This document shows, piece by piece, positions 26,201-34,330 of a stretch of 64,000 bases of DNA. This DNA comes from 3107 sp965216225 (lineage in GTDB: Bacteria; Pseudomonadota; Alphaproteobacteria; Rhodobacterales; Rhodobacteraceae): NCBI GenBank assembly GCA_965216225.1, contig CBDCFF010000034.1:310001-374000 (forward strand), in the 5' to 3' direction. The position numbers and the translations under genes were made by a program. The first letter of the stretch is position 1. Every line of letters starts with the position of its first letter. A model generated the notes under the pieces. That model saw only the letters and a program-made list of their open reading frames with translations, did no database searches and was not told the DNA's origin.

Positions 26201-27748
26201 TCAAACCGTGTCCGGCGCTGTCTTCCTGCGCCGCACCGCCAGACGGTTCAGCGCATTCACATATGCCCGGGCCGAGGCAACGACCGTATCCGTATCCGAA
26301 GCCTGCCCCGTCGCGATATAGCCGTCGTCTTCCATCCGAACGCTCACCGTCGCCTGTGCGTCCGTGCCCTCGGTCACTGCATGTACCTGATAGAGCGCCA
26401 GCCGCGCCCTGTGCGGGTGCAGCGCCTTGATGGCGTTGAAGGTGGCATCGACCGGGCCGTCCCCCTGCGCCGTGACCTGCCGGTCCACACCGTCGATGGT
26501 CAGGGTCAGGTCGGCGGATTGAGGCACCTCCGTGCCGCAGATCACCCGCAGGAATTTCACCTGCATCCGGTCATGCCCGCCGTCGGCCGACGTGTCGCGC
26601 ATCAGCGCGATCAGATCGTCGTCATAGACCTCTTTCTTGCGGTCGGCGAGCGCCTTGAACCGATAGAAGACATCCTTCAGTTCGTTATCCGAAAGCTCAT
26701 GACCCAATTCGCGCAACCTTGTCCGCAGCGCCGCGCGGCCAGAGTGTTTTCCCATCACCAGACTGGTTTCCGACAGGCCCACGTCTTCGGGCCGCATGAT
26801 TTCGAAGGTCTCGGCGTTCTTCAGCATCCCGTCCTGATGGATGCCGCTTTCATGGGCAAAGGCGTTCCTGCCGACGATGGCCTTGTTGTTCTGCACCGCA
26901 AAGCCCGACACCGCCGCGACGCGACGACTGATATTCATGATCTTCGTCGTGTCGATACCTGTCGAATAGGGCATGATGTCGTTGCGCACCTTCATCGCCA
27001 TCACCACCTCTTCCAGCGCGGTGTTGCCCGCCCGTTCGCCCAGCCCGTTGATGGTACACTCGATCTGGCGCGCACCGGCATCCACGGCGGCCAGCGCGTT
27101 CGCCGTCGCCATGCCAAGATCGTTGTGGCAATGGGTGGCGAAACAGACCTCATCCGCGCCGGGCACCGTCTCGGTCAGACGGCGGATCAGATCGGCGCTT
27201 TCGCGCGGGGCGGTGTAGCCCACGGTGTCGGGGATATTGATCGTGGTGGCGCCTGCGTTGATGGCGATTTCGATGACGCGGCAAAGATAGTCGAACTCGG
27301 TCCGCGTCGCATCCATGGGCGACCACTGGACATTGTCGCAATGGTTGCGCGCCCGCGTCACGGTGTCATGAATCCGGTCCGCCATTTCGTCCCTGGTCAG
27401 GTTCGGAATGGTGCGGTGCAGGGGCGAGGTGCCGATGAAGGTGTGGATACGTGGCCGCCGCGCATGTTTCAGCGCTTCCCGGCAGCGGTCTATATCGCCG
27501 AACCGGGCGCGGGCAAGCCCGCAGATAACCGCGTTCTCCGTGCGTTTGCCGATCTCCGACACCGCATTGAAATCGCCCTCGGAGGCAATCGGAAAACCGG
27601 CCTCTATGATATCGACGCCCATGTGATCCAGCAGTTCGGCGATTTCCAGCTTTTCTTCATGGGTCATGGTCGCGCCGGGGCTTTGCTCGCCATCGCGCAG
27701 GGTGGTGTCGAAAATCTGAACGCGGTCTTGTGTGGGGGTATCGTTCAT
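26201..27748 (-). CDS. leuA: 2-isopropylmalate synthase
   Basis: 515 residues. The N-terminal HMGL-like TIM barrel starts QIFDTTLRDGEQSPGATM, with metal-binding His residues in FATHCHNDLGMATAN and the conserved ARQIECTINGLGERAGN. The C-terminal LeuA regulatory domain (about 385-500), which binds leucine, ends in a VVASARAYVNALNRL stretch. It catalyses the first step of leucine synthesis (acetyl-CoA plus 2-oxoisovalerate). It is preceded by a short ORF with a run of leucine codons and a hairpin, suggesting attenuation in addition to feedback inhibition. Confidence 0.95.
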   Translation of the reverse strand: MNDTPTQDRVQIFDTTLRDGEQSPGATMTHEEKLEIAELLDHMGVDIIEAGFPIASEGDFNAVSEIGKRTENAVICGLARARFGDIDRCREALKHARRPRIHTFIGTSPLHRTIPNLTRDEMADRIHDTVTRARNHCDNVQWSPMDATRTEFDYLCRVIEIAINAGATTINIPDTVGYTAPRESADLIRRLTETVPGADEVCFATHCHNDLGMATANALAAVDAGARQIECTINGLGERAGNTALEEVVMAMKVRNDIMPYSTGIDTTKIMNISRRVAAVSGFAVQNNKAIVGRNAFAHESGIHQDGMLKNAETFEIMRPEDVGLSETSLVMGKHSGRAALRTRLRELGHELSDNELKDVFYRFKALADRKKEVYDDDLIALMRDTSADGGHDRMQVKFLRVICGTEVPQSADLTLTIDGVDRQVTAQGDGPVDATFNAIKALHPHRARLALYQVHAVTEGTDAQATVSVRMEDDGYIATGQASDTDTVVASARAYVNALNRLAVRRRKTAPDTV

Positions 27749-27803
27749 TGTCCTGGTCTTTCGTCTCTGTCCTGAACCCTGGATGGATGGCGCGATGACA
27801 TAT

Positions 27804-27840
27804 CCTCCGAGCGGTCGCGCCGGGGCGGCACGCTCAGAGG
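27804..27840 (-). promoter_or_regulatory. Hairpin between leader peptide and leuA, putative attenuator element
   Basis: Ten-base arms at 27804-27813 and 27831-27840 pair with one G-U mismatch. On the minus strand the first arm overlaps the last codons and stop of the leucine-rich leader, so a ribosome stalled there would block pairing. The second arm contains GGAGG. No U-tract follows, so it is not by itself a clear intrinsic terminator. Confidence 0.5.
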
Positions 27841-27902
27841 CGGGTTAGGAGCAGAAGAGCACCGGACGGCGGCACACTGCCGGGACGGGTCGTGTCAGCC
27901 AT
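27834..27902 (-). CDS. Putative leucine leader peptide (leuL-type)
   Basis: A 22-residue ORF starting at 27902 (an in-frame start at 27923 gives 29 residues) and ending GALLLLTRL-stop. Four consecutive Leu codons (CTT CTG CTC CTA) include types rare in such GC-rich genes, followed by another Leu just before the stop. It lies 85 bp upstream of leuA on the same strand, with a hairpin beginning at its 3' end. This is the arrangement of amino-acid attenuation leaders. No strong ribosome-binding site is visible, which lowers confidence in the exact start. Confidence 0.55.
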   Translation of the reverse strand: MADTTRPGSVPPSGALLLLTRL

Positions 27903-28009
27903 GATCCGGGCGCTCGTCATCATGCCCGCGATCATATGCGCTTTGATCCGGAAGGAAAGAGGCAAGATGCGGTTTCTTGTGGAAAACCGCAGGGCGGGGG
28001 GCAGCGACG

Positions 28010-29467
28010 CTATTGCGCCGCGCCGTCCTCGACCAACGCGCCGTCGCGCCATTGACCTTCGGCAGTTTCCCCCGTGGCATAGCGCATGATTCCCATGCCC
28101 TGGCGCGTGTTGTTGGCGAAACTGCCCTCATACACATCGCCATTGGCATACGTCACGATACCCTGACCGTGAATTTCGCCGTCCTGCCACTGGCCGGAAT
28201 AGTTGAACCCGTCGGGCATGGAAATTTCGCCATGACCATGCGGTTTTCCATCCCTGTGCTCTCCGGCATAGGTGCTGCCATCGGAATAAACCGTCGTTCC
28301 CGTGCCTTCGCGGCGGCCCTCGACCCATTCGCCTTCGTAACGAAAGCCGCCCGGATAGGTGATCCTGCCACGCCCATGGCCGAGCGCATTGCGGAACTCG
28401 CCCGTATAGACGATGCCGCTGGCATAGCGGGTGATTCCGGCGCCCTCGATCACGCCCGCCTTCCATTCGCCTTCGTAGGTAGAGCCATCGGGATAGGTAA
28501 TCTTGCCGATCCCTTCGATCAGGCCGTCAGCGAAAGCGCCCTCGTAAACAGGGCCATCCGGATAGACGCGCCGCCCGGACCCCTGGGGCCGCCCGCCCGC
28601 CCATTGGCCGGAATAGCTGCCGCCCCCGGCATAGGCGATGATGCCGACACCGTGCCGGCGGTCATCTGCAAACGCCCCCTCATAGACATCGCCATTGGCA
28701 TGGGTCATCCTGCCCTGGCCCTCGCGTTTGCCACCGGCAAGCGCGCCTTCATAAATATCGCCATCGGGCAGGATCAGCCTGCCGCCGCCATTCATAGCGC
28801 CGTCGGCCCATTCCCCGTCATAGCGCAGCCCGTCGGGCGCGATCAGCGTGCCGGCGCCGTCACTGACGCCTGCCTTGAGCTGGCCTTCATAAACCGTGCC
28901 GTCGGGATAGGTGATTCTGCCCACGCCTTCGCGCAGGCCATTCACCCACTCGCCCGCATACACGAACCCGTCGGGATAGCGCAGGGTGCCGACGCCGTGA
29001 TGCTGCGCATTCCGAAAGCCGCCTCCGTAGGTGACGCCGTTGGCATAGGTGACAACACCGTTCCCGGTGATCGCGCCCTTTTCCCACGCGCCTTCATACG
29101 TCCCGCCATCGGCAAAGACGATCCTGCCGAAACCGTGCGGCTGGCCGTCCGCGAACGCGCCTTCGTAAACGGCGCCATTCGCATATCGCGCAACGCCCTG
29201 GCCCTGAATGCCGCCCCGGACCCATTCGCCATCATACTGAAAGCCCGAGGGCAGCGTGTAGGTGCCGCGCCCATGCTGCCTGCCGTTCAGGAACGTGCCC
29301 TCATAGACACCGCCCGCCCTGTCCCCGACACGGCTTGTGTCGTCCGCAGATCGGGCAGGGGCGATCACGCCCGGCAACAGGAAAACAGCCGCGGAAAGGG
29401 CAAGCGCCCGGGCCTTGCCGCCCCGCATCGGTGAACCGGATCGTCCCGCCATGATTTCCTTCCGCAT
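28010..29467 (-). CDS. Secreted MORN-repeat protein
   Basis: 485 residues. The N-terminus MRKEIMAGRSGSPMRGGKAR, a hydrophobic core (ALALSAAVFLLPGVIA) and PARSA form a signal peptide. The rest is about 18 tandem MORN units of roughly 23 residues (YxGxWxxGxxxGxGxxxYxxG), such as GGVYEGTFLNGRQHGRGTY. MORN arrays form extended beta-hairpin solenoids and often bind lipids or scaffold proteins. The role here is unknown. Monocistronic; an internal start at 29449 (MAGRS) is an alternative. Confidence 0.88.
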   Translation of the reverse strand: MRKEIMAGRSGSPMRGGKARALALSAAVFLLPGVIAPARSADDTSRVGDRAGGVYEGTFLNGRQHGRGTYTLPSGFQYDGEWVRGGIQGQGVARYANGAVYEGAFADGQPHGFGRIVFADGGTYEGAWEKGAITGNGVVTYANGVTYGGGFRNAQHHGVGTLRYPDGFVYAGEWVNGLREGVGRITYPDGTVYEGQLKAGVSDGAGTLIAPDGLRYDGEWADGAMNGGGRLILPDGDIYEGALAGGKREGQGRMTHANGDVYEGAFADDRRHGVGIIAYAGGGSYSGQWAGGRPQGSGRRVYPDGPVYEGAFADGLIEGIGKITYPDGSTYEGEWKAGVIEGAGITRYASGIVYTGEFRNALGHGRGRITYPGGFRYEGEWVEGRREGTGTTVYSDGSTYAGEHRDGKPHGHGEISMPDGFNYSGQWQDGEIHGQGIVTYANGDVYEGSFANNTRQGMGIMRYATGETAEGQWRDGALVEDGAAQ

Positions 29468-29612
29468 GTGCGCACCTCAAATCTGTTGCAGAGCCTAACT
29501 GTATGCCCGCAGGGAAACAACGGGTTTCGCGGGGCCAATCGCAAGACCGCCAGGGTTCGGTCTTTTACTCGGATGCGGGTCTGCTAATACGGGGGGCGAG
29601 TTTGCGAGGAAC

Positions 29613-31277
29613 ATGTTCATGGCCGACAGGTTTCGCCTGACCCTGGCGCAGTTGAACCCCACGGTGGGGGATATGGCCGGGAATGCCCGAAAGGCGCGCG
29701 CGGCGTGGCAGGCGGGCAAGGAGGCGGGCGCCGATCTGGTTGCCCTGACCGAGATGTTCATCACCGGATACAACACGCAGGATCTGGTGCGCAAACCGGC
29801 CTTTGCCGCTGATGCCATGGCGCATGTGGATTGGCTGGCGAAAGAGTGCGCAGACGGCCCGGCGCTGGCGGTCGGCGGACCCTGGGCGCGGGGCGATGCG
29901 CTCTACAACGCCTATTGCATCCTGAAGGGCGGCAAGGTGGCTGGCCGCGTCCTCAAGCATCATCTGCCCAGTGAAACCGTGTTCGATGAGGTCCGCCTTT
30001 ACGATGCCGGGCCGCCGCGCGGGCCGTATGCGGTGGGCGATGTGCGGATCGGCAGCCCGATCTGTGAGGATGCGTGGCATGAAGATGTGGCCGAAACGCT
30101 GGAGGAGACAGGCGCGGAATTCCTGCTGGTGCCGAATGGATCGCCCTATTACCGGAACAAGATGGAAGTGCGGCGGAATCCGATGGTGTCCCGTGTCATC
30201 GAAACCGGTCTGCCGCTGATCTACCTCAACATGGTCGGCGGGCAGGACGATCAGGTCTTTGACGGCGGCTCTTTCGTTCTGAATCCGGGCGGCGAACTTG
30301 CGGTGCAGATGCCGGTCTTCGATGAAGAGATACGCCATGTTGATCTTGTGCGCGGCGCCAGTGGCTGGCGGGCGGTGACGGGCGGGCTTTCGGTCCTGCC
30401 CGATGAATGGGAACAGGATTACCGCTGCATGGTCGAGGCGCTGCGCGATTACCTGCGCAAGACCGGGTTCGGGAAGATCCTGCTTGGCCTTTCGGGCGGG
30501 ATCGACAGCGCAATCGTCGCGACCATCGCCGTCGATGCCCTGGGCGCCGACAATGTGCGCTGCGTCATGCTGCCTTCGGAATACACTTCGCAGGGCTCGC
30601 TGGACGACGCCGGGGCCGTCGCCGGAAATCTGGGCTGCCGCTGCGATGTCATCCCGATTTCGCAGTGCCGGGCGGCAGTCACCGAGACGCTTGCGCCGCT
30701 TTTCGAGGGGGCGGGGCCGGACCTGACAGAGGAAAACATCCAGTCCCGTCTGCGGGGGCTGTTGCTGATGGCGCTGTCGAACAGGTTCGGCGAGATGCTG
30801 CTGACCACCGGCAACAAATCGGAACTCGCCGTCGGCTACGCCACGATCCACGGCGACATGGCGGGCGGTTACAACCCGATCAAGGACCTCTACAAGACCC
30901 GCGTTTTCAGGCAATGCCGCTGGCGCAACGCCAATCACCGCCCATGGATGCACGGCCCGGCGGGCGAGGTCATCCCGGCCGGCATCATCGACAAGCCGCC
31001 CTCGGCCGAACTGCGCCCCGACCAGAAGGATGAAGACAGCCTGCCGCCCTATGAAATTCTCGACGCCATTCTGGAAGGGCTGGTGGATCGGGAACTGAGC
31101 GTCGGGCAGATCGTCGGGCAGGGCCACGACCGGGAGGTGGTGAAGAAGGTGGAGCACCTGCTTTGCATTTCGGAATACAAACGCTTTCAGTCCGCCCCCG
31201 GCACCCGCCTGACCCCGCGCGCCTTCTGGCTGGATCGCCGCTATCCGATCGTGAACCGCTGGCGGGACGATGGTTGA
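29613..31277 (+). CDS. nadE: Glutamine-dependent NAD+ synthetase
   Basis: 554 residues. The N-terminal nitrilase-type glutaminase domain has the Glu/Lys/Cys triad: Glu47 in VALTEMFITGY, Lys in RVLKHHLPSETVFDE, Cys in GSPICEDAWHED. The C-terminal ATP-pyrophosphatase domain has the P-loop LSGGIDSAIVA and TTGNKSELAVGY. It amidates deamido-NAD to NAD+ using glutamine-derived ammonia. The start has a GAGGAAC ribosome-binding site; MADRF two codons later is possible. A large open frame on the opposite strand is a shadow. Confidence 0.95.
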   Translation: MFMADRFRLTLAQLNPTVGDMAGNARKARAAWQAGKEAGADLVALTEMFITGYNTQDLVRKPAFAADAMAHVDWLAKECADGPALAVGGPWARGDALYNAYCILKGGKVAGRVLKHHLPSETVFDEVRLYDAGPPRGPYAVGDVRIGSPICEDAWHEDVAETLEETGAEFLLVPNGSPYYRNKMEVRRNPMVSRVIETGLPLIYLNMVGGQDDQVFDGGSFVLNPGGELAVQMPVFDEEIRHVDLVRGASGWRAVTGGLSVLPDEWEQDYRCMVEALRDYLRKTGFGKILLGLSGGIDSAIVATIAVDALGADNVRCVMLPSEYTSQGSLDDAGAVAGNLGCRCDVIPISQCRAAVTETLAPLFEGAGPDLTEENIQSRLRGLLLMALSNRFGEMLLTTGNKSELAVGYATIHGDMAGGYNPIKDLYKTRVFRQCRWRNANHRPWMHGPAGEVIPAGIIDKPPSAELRPDQKDEDSLPPYEILDAILEGLVDRELSVGQIVGQGHDREVVKKVEHLLCISEYKRFQSAPGTRLTPRAFWLDRRYPIVNRWRDDG

Positions 31278-31316
31278 TTTCATGCCTGCGGCGCGAGTAT
31301 TTTTTCAGAGAAGAAG
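31276..31316 (+). terminator. Conserved 41-bp terminator-like motif after nadE
   Basis: GATTTCATGCCTGCGGCGCG followed by AGTATTTTTTCAGAGAAGAAG, beginning at the nadE stop. A close relative lies after livG on the other strand (49981-50021). A weak C/G-rich stem precedes a T-run. The two copies have the same orientation relative to the upstream gene. Confidence 0.5.
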
Positions 31317-31433
31317 CAGGGGAGCAGCACATCCCCGGCGTGGCGGCCTGCGGATTGATGGAAAGTCCGGGGGCTGACGCTCTGGCCGGGCGGCGCGGTT
31401 TCGTATAGACCGGGCGCAGCGGAGGTTGCGCCC

Positions 31434-31862
31434 ATGAGCCAGAACAAGACCCAACCCACGGACCGGAGCGTCGCCGGTTTCATCAGTGCGATGGAGCATG
31501 AGCGAAAGCGCGCGGATGCAGAGGCGCTGGACGCCCTGTTTCGCCGGGTGAGCGGGTTCGAGCCTGTCATGTGGGGCCTTTCGATCGTCGGCTATGGCCG
31601 CTATCACTATCGCTATGCCAGCGGGCGCGAGGGTGATTTCCTGGCAACCGGATTTTCGCCGCGAAAGGCGAACCTCTCGATCTACATCATGCCGGGATAT
31701 GCGGATTTCGGCGATATTCTGAAGGATTTGGGCAAGCACAGGACCGGAGTATCCTGCCTGTATGTCAACAGGCTGGCCGATATAGACCTTGATGTTCTTG
31801 GCTGGCTGATCCGGGCCGGGCTTGACGACCTCGGGACGCATTATCCGATCTTCCCGGCCTGA
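31434..31862 (+). CDS. DUF1801 domain-containing protein
   Basis: 142 residues. A DUF1801/YdhG-like alpha-beta domain is recognised by GFEPVMWGLSIVGYGRYHYR, GDFLATGFSPRKANLSIYIM and the final C-terminal block KHRTGVSCLYVNRLADIDLD. Members bind or act on unknown small molecules; biochemistry is not established. Cytosolic, no signal peptide, preceded by a short intergenic region, apparently monocistronic. Confidence 0.75.
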   Translation: MSQNKTQPTDRSVAGFISAMEHERKRADAEALDALFRRVSGFEPVMWGLSIVGYGRYHYRYASGREGDFLATGFSPRKANLSIYIMPGYADFGDILKDLGKHRTGVSCLYVNRLADIDLDVLGWLIRAGLDDLGTHYPIFPA

Positions 31863-31955
31863 CCGAAGGCGGCTGGTTCGCCCGCCGATGGAATGATGAC
31901 TTGATTTTCCATTCGTGCCGGCCGAAATGACCCGGGCGGGCCGGAAAGGGGTGAA

Positions 31956-32420
31956 ATGCCGACACACGGGGACAAGCGGGTGCTGCCGTATCGGGCGCGG
32001 CAGATGTATGATCTCGTGGCGGATGTGGCCCGCTATCCCGATTTTCTGCCATGGTGCGCCGCTGCCCGCATCCGGTCGCGCACACCGTGCAATGGCAGGG
32101 AAGTGATGCTGGCCGATCTGGTGATTTCCTTCAAGGTGTTTCGCGAACGCTTTGGCAGCCGGGTGTTGCTGGACCCGGGCGGATTGCGGATCGACACTGA
32201 ATATCTGGAAGGTCCGTTCCGCCATCTGAAATCCTGGTGGCAGTTCCGGGACATGGAAGACGGACAGTGCGCGGTCGAGTTTTTCGTGGATTTCGAATTC
32301 AGGAACTTCGTCCTGCAAAAGCTGATAGGCGTCGTGTTCAACGAGGCCATGCAGCGTATCGTGCGGGCGTTTGAAGAGCGCGCCCATGCGCTGTACGGGG
32401 GCGCGCCCGGCCCCGAATGA
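31956..32420 (+). CDS. Coenzyme Q-binding COQ10/RatA-like START-domain protein
   Basis: 154 residues. The fold starts RVLPYRARQMYDLVADVARY with PDFLPWC, the hallmark of the COQ10/RatA (SRPBCC) family. WWQFRDMEDGQCAVEFFVDF and the C-terminal helix VFNEAMQRIVRAFEERA complete it. Alphaproteobacterial members are thought to bind ubiquinone and support respiration. The E. coli homologue was named RatA as a ribosome-association toxin, so that role cannot be excluded. No antitoxin gene is adjacent. Confidence 0.82.
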   Translation: MPTHGDKRVLPYRARQMYDLVADVARYPDFLPWCAAARIRSRTPCNGREVMLADLVISFKVFRERFGSRVLLDPGGLRIDTEYLEGPFRHLKSWWQFRDMEDGQCAVEFFVDFEFRNFVLQKLIGVVFNEAMQRIVRAFEERAHALYGGAPGPE

Positions 32421-32472
32421 AACGCGGCCGGAGGATGTTCCGGCCGGCCGCGTCCTTTGCCGGGGTCCGGAA

Positions 32473-33654
32473 TCAGGAGGCGTGGTCGTAGGCGCGTTCG
32501 CCATGGGCTTCCAGGTCAAGCCCGTTGACCTCGGCTTCCTGATCGGCGCGCAGCGGCGTGATCAGCCCGGCCAGCTTTATCAGGACGACGGTCACGACAA
32601 TGGTGAAGACGCCGACAATCGCGATGCTGCCCGCCTGCGCCGCCCAGTCGCCCGCGCCGAAGACGGCAATCATCAGCGTGCCGAAGATGCCGCCGACGCC
32701 ATGCACGGCGAAGACATCCAGCGTGTCGTCGATGTTCAGCCTGTTGCGCACCACCGTCACGGCTTCCTGACACAGCACACCCGCCGCAGCGCCGATGATC
32801 AGGGCCTCGACCGGGCCGACAAAGCCGGAGGCCGGGGTGATCGAGGCGAGACCCGCAATCGTGCCGGTGACGATGCCGACCAGCGACGCCTTGCCGTACC
32901 TGATCCGCTCCCACAGCGCCCAGCTCAGCGATGCTGTCGCGGCGGAGACATGAGTGACCGTGAGCGCCATTGCCGCACCCCCGTCGGCGGCAAGCTGAGA
33001 GCCGCCGTTGAAGCCGAACCAGCCGACCCACAGCATCGCCGCGCCAATCATCACATAGCCGGGGTTGTGCGGTGGCGTCGTGCGGTTGCGGCGGGGGCCA
33101 AGGAACACGGCGACCAGCAGGGCGGCGATGCCCGCGGTTTCATGCACGACGATCCCGCCCGCGAAATCCCGGACGCCGGTATCGCCGAACAGCCCGCCAT
33201 CGGACAGCATCCCGCCGCCCCAGACCCAATGCGCCACCGGCGCATAGCAGATCAGCATCCACAGGGCGGAAAACAGCAGCACGAAGCCGAACCCCACCCG
33301 TTCCACATAGGCCCCGACGATCAGGGCAGGGGTGATGATCGCAAAGGTCATCTGGAACGCGAAAAACAGGATCTCCGGCAGTGTTCCCGACAGGCTGTCC
33401 GTGGTCACGCCGGTCAGAAACGCCTTGTCCAGCCCGCCCCAGTAACCGCCGCCACCGCCACCGAACGCGATGGAATACCCCAGCGCCAGCCACAGGACGC
33501 TCATCAGACAGGCAATCACATAACAGTGCATGAAGACGCTGAGCACATTGCGGGCGCGGACCAGGCCGCCATAAAACAGGGCAAGCCCCGGCAATGTCAT
33601 GAACAGGACAAGCGCGGTGGCGACGATGATCCAAGCGGTATCTGCACCGTTCAT
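32473..33654 (-). CDS. amtB: Ammonium transporter
   Basis: 393 residues with about eleven membrane segments and an outside N-terminus (MNGADTAWIIVATALVLFMT). Amt signatures include PGLALFYGGLVRARNVLS, DFAGGIVVHETAG (first pore His) and VFAVHGVGGIFGTL (second pore His). The Tyr/Trp/Phe-rich recruitment region is present. It imports ammonium across the inner membrane. There is no glnK beside it, unlike the usual glnK-amtB pair. NtrBC genes lie about 2.5 kb away and are probable regulators. Confidence 0.93.
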   Translation of the reverse strand: MNGADTAWIIVATALVLFMTLPGLALFYGGLVRARNVLSVFMHCYVIACLMSVLWLALGYSIAFGGGGGGYWGGLDKAFLTGVTTDSLSGTLPEILFFAFQMTFAIITPALIVGAYVERVGFGFVLLFSALWMLICYAPVAHWVWGGGMLSDGGLFGDTGVRDFAGGIVVHETAGIAALLVAVFLGPRRNRTTPPHNPGYVMIGAAMLWVGWFGFNGGSQLAADGGAAMALTVTHVSAATASLSWALWERIRYGKASLVGIVTGTIAGLASITPASGFVGPVEALIIGAAAGVLCQEAVTVVRNRLNIDDTLDVFAVHGVGGIFGTLMIAVFGAGDWAAQAGSIAIVGVFTIVVTVVLIKLAGLITPLRADQEAEVNGLDLEAHGERAYDHAS

Positions 33655-33835
33655 CTTTCGATCCTTTCAAAATCGTGGCGTTTTTCGGCAGAAAGCGGAA
33701 TTCGGGCGTGAAAAGAAGTGGCAAGCGCCCGGCAATCGGACACAGGACGCCCTGATCACGGGCTTTGCCTAAAAACCATGCAGAAATTCGCGCGTCTGCC
33801 TGTGAAAGCGGCGAAACCGGATCGGCGCGCCCCGC

Positions 33836-34330
33836 TTATCGCATCCACATCGCGGCGTGTGACACCCCGGCAAGAGCCAGCACCAGAACAGCCGCGAGGA
33901 TGCCTGCAATCACGTCATCCAGCATGACGCCCAGCGAATCCCCGCGCCGGTCGGCCCGGCCAACGGGGCCGGGTTTCCATATGTCGAACAGCCGGAAACC
34001 CAGAAAGGCGACGATCCAGCCGGGCCAGAGCCGGTGAATGTCCACACCCATCGCGACCGCCCCGAAAGACACCGGCCAGAGCGCGATCCACTGCCCGGCG
34101 ACCTCGTCAATCACGATCTCCGGGGGGTCGCGGTCCTGTTGGCCGTGCGTTTCCCGTTCCGTCGCCCACCAGCCAAGCACAAACGCCAGCAGGGTGCCGT
34201 ACGCCAGCAGGGCAAACCCGCCCGTCACATGCAGCGCCCAGGCGGCGGGCAGGGCGGCCAGCGATCCCCAGGTTCCGGGGGCAGGGCGCAGGTATCCCGC
34301 GCCGAAGAAAGTGGCGATCAGCCTGCTCAT
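33836..34330 (-). CDS. pgpA: Phosphatidylglycerophosphatase A
   Basis: 164 residues. Family motifs are GAGYLRPAPGTWGSLAALPA near the N-terminus and PEIVIDEVAGQW (metal-binding Asp-Glu), followed by LGFRLFDIWKPGPVGRADR. It dephosphorylates phosphatidylglycerol phosphate in phospholipid synthesis. Three to four hydrophobic segments. The start overlaps the ispDF stop by 4 bp, so both are in one operon. Short for the family by a few residues only. Confidence 0.92.
   Translation of the reverse strand: MSRLIATFFGAGYLRPAPGTWGSLAALPAAWALHVTGGFALLAYGTLLAFVLGWWATERETHGQQDRDPPEIVIDEVAGQWIALWPVSFGAVAMGVDIHRLWPGWIVAFLGFRLFDIWKPGPVGRADRRGDSLGVMLDDVIAGILAAVLVLALAGVSHAAMWMR

Noticed and set aside
29565..31283. 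572-codon minus-strand open frame over nadE
   Set aside because: Antisense to NadE, whose triad and P-loop are clear.
31956..32420. Toxin of a RatAB toxin-antitoxin pair
   Set aside because: The family match is real, but no partner gene is adjacent and COQ10-type ubiquinone binding is more likely in alphaproteobacteria.
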